A stretch of 5,121 nt of DNA from Anaerolineaceae bacterium. Its GTDB lineage: Bacteria; Chloroflexota; Anaerolineae; Anaerolineales; Anaerolineaceae. Where the stretch lies: assembly GCA_014860845.1 (NCBI GenBank), contig JACZIY010000583.1, forward strand, positions 1 through 5,121, given 5' to 3'. Made by a program: the position numbers and the translations under genes. Under the pieces are notes generated by a model. That model saw only the letters and a program-made list of their open reading frames with translations, had not been told where the DNA came from and did not search any database. Positions 1 to 5,121 of the stretch are shown here, in pieces (position 1 is the stretch's first letter; each line of letters opens with the position of its first letter).

Positions 1-136
1 CACTTATAGTATAGTAATTAAAAAATTACAGTCAACTTAAAAATTTGATCAATGTCCTCATAAAATTCCTGGAGTAAAATAATTCTGTTGATCGTTTTCC
101 TCATATTTTATTAATTTTCTATCTAGATTCGTTTAC
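1..136. other. AT-rich non-coding leader upstream of the transporter gene
   Basis: No open frame with coding character is visible here. The stretch is clearly richer in A and T than the genes that follow and probably contains the promoter of the transporter gene. Possible but weak elements are TTGATC at 88-93 (a -35-like hexamer), with only a poor -10 match 17 bases later at 111-116, and two TAAAAT hexamers at 61-66 and 75-80 that lack a good partner. A short inverted repeat, TAATT-AAA-AATTA, lies at 15-27 but is low-complexity. No riboswitch-like structure or terminator from an upstream gene could be recognised. The in-frame stop TAA at 75-77 closes the transporter frame upstream. Confidence 0.4.
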
Positions 137-142
137 AGGAAG
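137..142 (+). promoter_or_regulatory. ribosome binding site for the TTG-started transporter gene
   Basis: The bases AGGAAG precede the TTG at 147 by four bases (six counted from AGGA). This is a reasonable purine-rich Shine-Dalgarno match. It decides the start, because no ATG, GTG or other TTG codon occurs in frame between the upstream stop at 75-77 and position 147. Confidence 0.6.
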
Positions 143-146
143 CAAA

Positions 147-1964
147 TTGTCACCTGACCTGATTATCACCCTTATCATTCTTGCTGTCGCCATCATTCTT
201 TTTCTGAGTGAGCGCTTATCTATTGATCTGGTTGCTCTCCTGGTTCTGGTTGCCTTGGGACTCAGCCGGGTTCTCACTCCGCAAGAAGTATTTTCAGGTC
301 TTTCCGATACAGCCGTCATCACCATTCTGGCTATTTTTGTTTTGGCGCATGGTTTGGAAGTAACGGGCATCGCTGAAAAGATGGGTGATTGGATGGTACG
401 GCTCTCCGGGAAGAGTGAGGTTCGTTTAATTACAGCCTTAATGGTTACCTCCGCATTTTTATCCCTTTTCATGAACAATATCGCGGTGGCTTCCATATTA
501 TTGCCATCCACAGCCACCATTGCCCGTCGCTCTGGAATAAAAATCTCCCGCCTATTAATTCCCCTGGCGTTTGGAACTTTACTGGGTGGTTCGGCAACGC
601 TCTTCACAACCACTAATATTGTGGTCAGTGGCATCCTGAAGGATCAGGGTTACAAGGGATTTGGCGTGCTGGATTTTGCTCCCGTTGGTATTCCCATCGT
701 CATCACCGGGATTACCTATATGGTTTTATTGGGTCGCCACTTATTACCCAAAGAAAAAACGAGGGAACGGGACGAAGTTTTACGCCAGGCGGAAGAAGAT
801 TTATTAGCTACTTATCATTTAGGTGATCGTTTATTCCGGGTACGTGTCCCTGCTGAGTCCAGGTTGATTAATCACAATCTTATCGATAGTCAATTGCGCG
901 AAGTCTATGGACTTAATGTGATTGCCATAGAACGCGATGGGGGAAACATACTTGCGCCTGTCCCGGATTTTGTGATTCAGCAGGGTGATATTCTACTCGT
1001 CGAAGGACGTTTGAATGAGTTCCGAGAAAAAGATGTCGAACCTTATTTGGAAATCCAGCCCATACCGGAATATCACAAGCAAGATTTAGAATCTCAGGAT
1101 ATACAGATTGTAGAAGTGGTTCTCTCACCCCGTTCTCACCTGATTGGTACAACCTTGAAAGAATCGCATTTTCGAGAAAAATACGGTATGACGGTATTGG
1201 CTGTATGGAACGGCGAAAGAGTCATCCGCACAGGCTTGTCGGATCTGAAATTATCATTCGGAGATGCCTTGTTACTGCAAGGCCCCCGAGATCGTTTGGC
1301 TACCCTGCGTTTGTCCTCCGATCTGATTGTATTAACAATTGAAGAAAATACATCCAGAAAACTTACCAGGAAAGCACCGCTCGCAATCAGCATCTTCATT
1401 CTGACAGTGATCATCGCAGCGACAGGGATTTTCTCGGTGGGTGAAGTGATGTTAGCCGGGGCATTATTACTGGTCATCCTTAACCTCATAACCATGGAGC
1501 AGGTTTATCGTGTGGTCGATTGGCGCATTGTTTTTCTCGTTGCCGGGATGTTACCCCTGGGATTGGCGATGACCAAAACCGGAGCAACAGCAATATTTGC
1601 CAATGCGCTATCCAGCCTCCTGGGACCTTTTGGTCCGCATGTACTCTTGCTTGGACTACTTACTATGACAGTATTGCTATCCCAGGTCATTAAAGGCGCA
1701 GCTGTATCTGCTGTTATCGCGCCGATCGCCATTCAAGCAGCAGTACAGGTCGGAGTGGACCCGCGCGCGCTGGCGATGGGTGTTGCCCTGGCCACCTCCA
1801 TGGCTTTTGTTACGCCATTAGGTCACCCGGTGAATATCTTGATGCTTGGACCAGGTGGATATCGCTTCCGAGATTTCTTCAAAGTGGGCTTACCCCTGAC
1901 CATTTTATTATTTATCGTCGTTGTGCTATTGTTACCTGTTTTCTGGCCTTTTAGTGGAAACTAG
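147..1964 (+). CDS. SLC13/DASS-family permease with two internal TrkA-C (RCK_C) domains
   Basis: This is an inner-membrane carrier of the SLC13 (divalent anion:sodium symporter, ion transporter superfamily) type; the substrate cannot be read from sequence. Related proteins with the same layout include E. coli YfbS and algal or cyanobacterial sulfate carriers of the SAC1/SLT group, at a similar length of about 600 residues. Residues 1-200 form the first hydrophobic half, with segments near 4-20, 24-42, 54-72, 92-120, 133-163 and 176-198. It contains the re-entrant-loop motif FMNNIAVASILLP (108-120) and the GGSATLFTTTN stretch (147-157). Residues about 226-300 and 320-398 are two soluble TrkA-C domains, each with the typical 'LRE.YGL.V.AI' and 'GD.LL..G' patterns; no nucleotide-binding TrkA-N domain is present. 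Residues 411-600 form the second membrane half, ending with TPLGHPVNILMLGPGGYRF (556-574). The second-half equivalent of the SNN/SNT motif reads SQVIKGAAV (512-520), without Asn. The start is TTG, chosen because the N-terminus fits the family and an RBS lies in front. The PLP enzyme gene follows after 22 bases and is probably in the same transcript. Confidence 0.9.
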   Translation: MSPDLIITLIILAVAIILFLSERLSIDLVALLVLVALGLSRVLTPQEVFSGLSDTAVITILAIFVLAHGLEVTGIAEKMGDWMVRLSGKSEVRLITALMVTSAFLSLFMNNIAVASILLPSTATIARRSGIKISRLLIPLAFGTLLGGSATLFTTTNIVVSGILKDQGYKGFGVLDFAPVGIPIVITGITYMVLLGRHLLPKEKTRERDEVLRQAEEDLLATYHLGDRLFRVRVPAESRLINHNLIDSQLREVYGLNVIAIERDGGNILAPVPDFVIQQGDILLVEGRLNEFREKDVEPYLEIQPIPEYHKQDLESQDIQIVEVVLSPRSHLIGTTLKESHFREKYGMTVLAVWNGERVIRTGLSDLKLSFGDALLLQGPRDRLATLRLSSDLIVLTIEENTSRKLTRKAPLAISIFILTVIIAATGIFSVGEVMLAGALLLVILNLITMEQVYRVVDWRIVFLVAGMLPLGLAMTKTGATAIFANALSSLLGPFGPHVLLLGLLTMTVLLSQVIKGAAVSAVIAPIAIQAAVQVGVDPRALAMGVALATSMAFVTPLGHPVNILMLGPGGYRFRDFFKVGLPLTILLFIVVVLLLPVFWPFSGN

Positions 1965-1986
1965 TTATTGAAGATGGATCAAATAA

Positions 1987-2397
1987 ATGATGTATTCAAA
2001 TTATCAGTCACTGTTTTATTTAGATCCCGGTCTTCATTTTCTTAACCACGGTTCCTTCGGTGCTTGCCCGAAACCAGTCTTTGAACAATACCAGCGCTGG
2101 CAGTCTATGCTGGAAGAGCAACCAGTGCGGTTCCTGGGCAGGCAGTATCATGACCTCATCCGGCAGGCCATCCAGCCTCTCGGGGAATATCTGAGGACAG
2201 AATCCACCAATCTTGTATTTGTGCCCAATGCAACCTATGGGGTCAACCTGATTGCTCGATCTCTGAACCTGCAAACCTGGGATGAAATCCTCACCAGCGA
2301 TCATGTCTGGTGCCTGCGATTACACCTGGGAATTCATATGCTCAAATCGTGGCGCGCGTTATTTCCGTCAACCCCTTCCATATCCAGCTGTTTCTGA
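1987..2397 (+). CDS. N-terminal fragment of the frameshifted class V aminotransferase-like enzyme
   Basis: This is the first open frame of the broken gene, 136 residues long. Residues 1-106 are genuine family sequence: LNHGSFGACPKPV (19-31) is the characteristic N-terminal block, and NATYGVN (81-87) is the strand-loop that contacts the cofactor phosphate. From residue 107 to the TGA at 2395-2397 the reading is out of frame, and the 30-residue tail has no family resemblance. The fragment lacks the cofactor lysine and the PLP-ring aspartate, so it cannot be an active enzyme by itself. It begins 22 bases after the transporter stop. Confidence 0.6.
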   Translation: MMYSNYQSLFYLDPGLHFLNHGSFGACPKPVFEQYQRWQSMLEEQPVRFLGRQYHDLIRQAIQPLGEYLRTESTNLVFVPNATYGVNLIARSLNLQTWDEILTSDHVWCLRLHLGIHMLKSWRALFPSTPSISSCF

Positions 2398-3172
2398 GTA
2401 TGATATGATCGAAATCTTCTGGCAGGGTGTAACCAACCAGACGAAATTGATCTTTATCAGTCACATTACCTCACCCACTGCCTTACGCCTTCCTGTGGAA
2501 GCCATCTGCCAACGTGCCCGTGAACAGGGCATCCTGACATTGATTGATGGCGCGCATGCCCCCGGTCAGATCCCCCTCAACCTGGATCAAATCGGTGCTG
2601 ATTTTTACACCGGAAATTGCCATAAGTGGCTGCTTTCCCCCAAAGGGGCTGGATTTCTATATGCCGATCCCACAGTGCAGGATTTGATCGAACCGCTAAT
2701 CGTCAGCTGGGGATATCAGACCGACCCCGCCAAATCCTCAGGCTCACGCTTTTTGGATCTGCTCACCTGGACCGGTACGCATGACCCGGCTGCCTATCTG
2801 AGTGTGCCAGCCGCTATCAAATTTCAACAGGAGAACGACTGGCAGCATGTGCAGCAGGAGTCCCATGATCTGATCAAGGAATACCTGCCAAAATTCTCAG
2901 ACTTGACCGGCTATCCGGTTCTTTATCAGCATGACAATCAATATCGGCGAATGGCTTGCATCGAAATTCCGCACATACTGAACCTTGAACTCTTTAAATC
3001 TCAGCTTTATGACCAATTCCGGATTGAAATTCCTGCCATTGATTGGAATCACCGTCATTTTTTGCGCATCTCCATTCAAGTTTACAACCGGGCTTCTGAT
3101 GTGGTTGCATTACATCAAGCTCTTGCGTACCTGATTCCTATGCATGTCAGCGAGGGGATTGGAAAACAATGA
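2282..3172 (+). CDS. C-terminal fragment of the frameshifted class V aminotransferase-like enzyme
   Basis: This is the second open frame, 296 residues from the first available ATG at 2282. Genuine family sequence begins only at residue 9 (position 2306); residues 1-8 are an out-of-frame reading of the upstream half, and ATGs at 2282 and 2303 have no clear ribosome binding site. It holds most of the catalytic domain: SHITSPTALR (60-69), LIDGAHAPGQ (87-96) with PLP-ring Asp89, TGNCHKWL (110-117) with Schiff-base Lys115, SPKGAGFLY (119-127), WTGTHDP (163-169) and HFLRISIQVYN (259-269) with the likely substrate-carboxylate Arg262. Without the N-terminal block and the NAT loop it is unlikely to fold into an active enzyme. 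If the frameshift is a sequence error, this is simply the larger part of one intact gene. Confidence 0.6.
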   Translation: MKSSPAIMSGACDYTWEFICSNRGARYFRQPLPYPAVSEYDMIEIFWQGVTNQTKLIFISHITSPTALRLPVEAICQRAREQGILTLIDGAHAPGQIPLNLDQIGADFYTGNCHKWLLSPKGAGFLYADPTVQDLIEPLIVSWGYQTDPAKSSGSRFLDLLTWTGTHDPAAYLSVPAAIKFQQENDWQHVQQESHDLIKEYLPKFSDLTGYPVLYQHDNQYRRMACIEIPHILNLELFKSQLYDQFRIEIPAIDWNHRHFLRISIQVYNRASDVVALHQALAYLIPMHVSEGIGKQ

Positions 3173-3194
3173 TAACCATCATCTTATTCGTTAA

Positions 3195-5120
3195 TCAGAC
3201 CCGATCCAGCTGTAAAGCCAGTTCTTCCCACAGCTGCATGTGTTGTGACAGCGCTGATTGCACTTCGCTGTATTTCTTCCCCAATTGAATAACTTCTTTA
3301 GCATCATCTGGAGGATTCTGCAATTGCATTTCTAATTCTGCCAGATTGGCTTCCAACTGTGAGATTTTTTCTTCAACAACCAAAATGCGTTTCTGCAGTC
3401 GTTGCAATTCATTCTTGGAAATCCCAGTGCTGCCTTCCGATTGAGCGGATTTGATCGATATTTTCTTCGGTTCTTCTTCAATTTTTCCATTATTTCTGGT
3501 TGTTTCATTTTGCAGCCAGGCTTTATATTCGCTGTAGCTGCCCTCAAAAATCCGCAGCATCGATTGACCCGGAACCACTTCCCAGATTTGGCTTGCGAGC
3601 GCATCAATCAGGAAACGATCATGCGAAACCAGCAAAATTGTGCCATTGAACTCGCCCAACATGGTCTGCAGGATCTCCTGCGAAGGTAAATCCAGGTGGT
3701 TGGTGGGTTCGTCCAATAACAATAAATTAGCTCCCTGCAATGCCAGGATAGCCAGTGCCAGCCGCCCCCGTTCCCCACCGGATAATAATTCGACGGTTTT
3801 GAAGACATCCTCTCCAGTAAAGAGAAATTTCGCCAGGTAATCCCGGATCTGGGCGGGTAACCACTGCGGGATCACAGCGCTGATCTCGTCCATCAATGTG
3901 CGTTCAGATATCAAGCATTCATGTGCCTGAGCAAAATATCCAATTTTCAAGCTGGCACCCAGTTCCACTTCGCCACGATAAGCCAGGATTTGTTCCAGAA
4001 TGGTCTTGAGAAAGGTTGTTTTTCCTGCTCCATTTGGCCCTATGATAGCTGCGCATTCTCTGCGTTTTAACAACAAATCTGGCGTGCTGAACAAAGGTCG
4101 GCCTTCATCTTCATAGCCTACTTGTAAATCATGGGTACGTAGCACCAGCTCCCCCGAACGTCCAGCGGTATCCAGTTGCATATGCATCTTACGGCGTGCG
4201 GTTGGCGGTGGTGTGATTTTCGATTCTTCCAGCATCCGTTCCAGGCGTCTGCGTCGACCCTTAGCCTGACGGGTATTCTGCCCGGCTATATTTCGCTGGA
4301 TATAATCCTCTTCTTTCTGGATGAATTCCTGTTGTGCTTCATATTCAGCCAACCGCCGGGTATAACGTTCGGTCCTTTGCACCAGATAAGCACTGTAATT
4401 GCCACGATACGTTTCCAAAGCCGGGGTCATTTCATAAATCGCTGTAGCCACCTGATCCAGAAAATAACGATCATGCGAGACAATGATGATCGCCCCTGGC
4501 CAATCTTTAAGGAAAGACTCCAGCCACTCTACCGCAGCAATATCCAGATGATTGGTTGGTTCATCCAGCAAAAGTAAATCCGGCGCTTCCAGTAAAATTT
4601 TCGTCAGATAAGCACGCGTGCGTTGCCCACCTGAAAGTTGCTGCACTGGGCGTCCCTCATCCTCCGGCGAAAATCCCAACCCACTCAACATCTGGTGGAT
4701 GCGAGTTTCAAAATCATATCCACCCAGATATTCAAAGGTTTGTTGTAATTTACCGTATGCTTCCATTAATTCTTCAGTGTTTTCATGCGAGCGGCTCATT
4801 TCTTCTTCCAGTGCTCTTAATTCCTTCTGCCGAATCAGTAGATCATCAAAAACATGCAAACACTCCTGCCATAAAGTGCGTTCAGAATGAAGTTGAGCGC
4901 GTTGGGGAAGATACCCAACCCGAACACCTCTTGAAAACTGAATCTGACCCTCGGTGGGGTTTTCTTCTCCCACCAGAATACGCAAAAGCGTGGTCTTCCC
5001 AACGCCATTGGGTCCCACCAGACCAATGCGAGCGTTTTTGGATACATTAAATGAAAGCTCTGAAAAAATTTCAACAGCGCCAAATGATTTACCCAGGTTA
5101 CTGACGGTCAATACAGCCAT
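3195..5120 (-). CDS. ABC-F family ATPase (YdiF/YheS/Uup-like ribosome-associated protein)
   Basis: This soluble tandem ABC ATPase has no membrane segments. ABC-F proteins bind the ribosomal E site and relieve stalled or mispositioned peptidyl-tRNA; some subfamilies protect against ribosome-targeting antibiotics. The first ABC domain has Walker A GPNGVGKTT (36-44), an arm-like insertion (about 85-140), signature LSGGQ (162-166), Walker B LLLLDEPTNHLD (182-193) and the switch His in SHDR (215-218). A charged helical linker, the P-site-tRNA interaction region, covers about 240-325, with the basic cluster RQAKGRRRRLERM (284-296). The second ABC domain has GPNGAGKTT (361-369), LSGGE (446-450), LLLLDEPTNHLD (466-477) and SHDR (499-502). 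A low-complexity hinge (about 540-566) leads to a C-terminal coiled coil (567-640) like that of YdiF or Uup. All catalytic residues are present on both sides, so it should be active. The length of 641 residues is normal. The ATG is one base from the window edge; MAVLTVSNLGKSFG is a typical family N-terminus, so the gene looks complete, but its promoter and RBS lie outside. Without the phylogeny, a housekeeping role is more likely than resistance. Confidence 0.93.
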   Translation of the reverse strand: MAVLTVSNLGKSFGAVEIFSELSFNVSKNARIGLVGPNGVGKTTLLRILVGEENPTEGQIQFSRGVRVGYLPQRAQLHSERTLWQECLHVFDDLLIRQKELRALEEEMSRSHENTEELMEAYGKLQQTFEYLGGYDFETRIHQMLSGLGFSPEDEGRPVQQLSGGQRTRAYLTKILLEAPDLLLLDEPTNHLDIAAVEWLESFLKDWPGAIIIVSHDRYFLDQVATAIYEMTPALETYRGNYSAYLVQRTERYTRRLAEYEAQQEFIQKEEDYIQRNIAGQNTRQAKGRRRRLERMLEESKITPPPTARRKMHMQLDTAGRSGELVLRTHDLQVGYEDEGRPLFSTPDLLLKRRECAAIIGPNGAGKTTFLKTILEQILAYRGEVELGASLKIGYFAQAHECLISERTLMDEISAVIPQWLPAQIRDYLAKFLFTGEDVFKTVELLSGGERGRLALAILALQGANLLLLDEPTNHLDLPSQEILQTMLGEFNGTILLVSHDRFLIDALASQIWEVVPGQSMLRIFEGSYSEYKAWLQNETTRNNGKIEEEPKKISIKSAQSEGSTGISKNELQRLQKRILVVEEKISQLEANLAELEMQLQNPPDDAKEVIQLGKKYSEVQSALSQHMQLWEELALQLDRV

Positions 5121-5121
5121 A

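Larger units (their letters stand above)
1987..3172 (+). pseudogene. class V aminotransferase-fold PLP enzyme (isopenicillin-N-epimerase-like), broken by one frameshift
   Basis: Read across the break, this encodes a protein of about 395 residues, the usual length for the isopenicillin-N-epimerase-like branch of class V aminotransferases. Members bind pyridoxal phosphate in the cytosol and act as epimerases, cysteine desulfurase-like lyases or aminotransferases; the exact reaction here cannot be assigned. Both halves match the family end to end: FLNHGSFGACP near the N-terminus, NATYGVN, SHITSP, DGAHAPGQ (PLP-ring Asp), TGNCHKWL (Schiff-base Lys, codon 2624-2626), WTGTHDP and RISIQVYN (carboxylate Arg) near the C-terminus. 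The frame changes between the His codon at 2302-2304 and the Ser codon at 2306-2308. The family pattern D-H-E-Y-G-A-C suggests that two bases are missing around 2305 rather than one added. There is no slippery heptamer at that point, so programmed frameshifting is unlikely. The rest is undamaged, so the lesion is recent or a sequencing or assembly error. The start is ATG 1987 (a second ATG follows directly at 1990); the Shine-Dalgarno is weak (GGA at 1975-1977). Confidence 0.8.

Noticed and set aside
3..27. AT-rich palindromic bits (TATAGTATA; TAATT-AAA-AATTA) as an operator or origin element
   Set aside because: They are short and low-complexity, and expected by chance in such AT-rich DNA; no repeated iterons or known operator consensus accompany them.
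119..634. 171-residue open frame on the minus strand inside the transporter gene
   Set aside because: It lies entirely opposite a well-conserved membrane protein; its composition (rich in Arg, Thr, Ser) is what an antisense reading of hydrophobic codons gives, and no family resemblance is seen.
2302..2310. Programmed ribosomal frameshift in the PLP enzyme
   Set aside because: There is no X-XXY-YYZ heptamer, no shift-prone stop codon and no evident downstream stimulatory structure at the junction; the family alignment fits a two-base deletion better.
3171..3181. Tiny inverted repeat TGAT-AACC-ATCA in the convergent gap as a terminator
   Set aside because: The stem is only four AT-rich pairs and lacks a T-tract, so it is too weak for intrinsic termination.
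3402..3689. 95-residue plus-strand open frame opposite the 3' half of the ABC-F gene
   Set aside because: Antisense reading of the second ABC domain and hinge; no Shine-Dalgarno and no protein-like pattern.
4556..5050. 164-residue plus-strand open frame opposite the ABC-F gene
   Set aside because: It is antisense to strongly conserved Walker and signature motifs, has no ribosome binding site and no recognisable domain; it is a shadow of the real gene.
3195..5120. ABC-F gene as an antibiotic-resistance determinant
   Set aside because: The linker and the presence of a long C-terminal coiled coil look more like the housekeeping YdiF/Uup/YheS groups than the resistance groups, and there is no resistance context or mobile DNA nearby.

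Overview
The window holds three protein-coding loci at tight spacing, on DNA of moderate base composition, with an AT-rich leader in the first ~146 bases. No RNA gene, CRISPR array, insertion sequence or other mobile element was seen. The protein style (an SLC13 carrier with internal TrkA-C domains, a class V aminotransferase of the isopenicillin-N-epimerase-like type, and an ABC-F ATPase) would suit a free-living, Gram-positive-like or Chloroflexota (Anaerolineae-like) bacterium. That placement rests on general resemblance only and is tentative.

Region 1-146 is non-coding and AT-rich. It ends in a usable ribosome binding site just before a TTG start. Region 147-1964 (+) encodes a full-length 605-residue SLC13/DASS-type permease: an N-terminal membrane half, two tandem cytoplasmic TrkA-C (RCK_C) domains, and a C-terminal membrane half. 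Region 1987-3172 (+) follows after 22 bases and encodes a PLP-dependent class V aminotransferase-fold enzyme. It is interrupted by one frameshift at about 2305, best explained by a two-base deletion relative to the family pattern, so it is either a recent pseudogene or a sequence error. Region 3195-5120 (-) converges on it with a 22-base gap and encodes a complete 641-residue ABC-F ATPase with a C-terminal coiled coil.

The transporter and the PLP enzyme are probably co-transcribed, and a link such as uptake of an organic anion or amino-acid-like substrate followed by its conversion is possible but unproven. The ABC-F gene is a separate, opposite-strand unit concerned with the ribosome. I see no convincing undescribed system. 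The points most worth a second look are the frameshift and the loss of the usual Asn-containing motif in the second half of the transporter.
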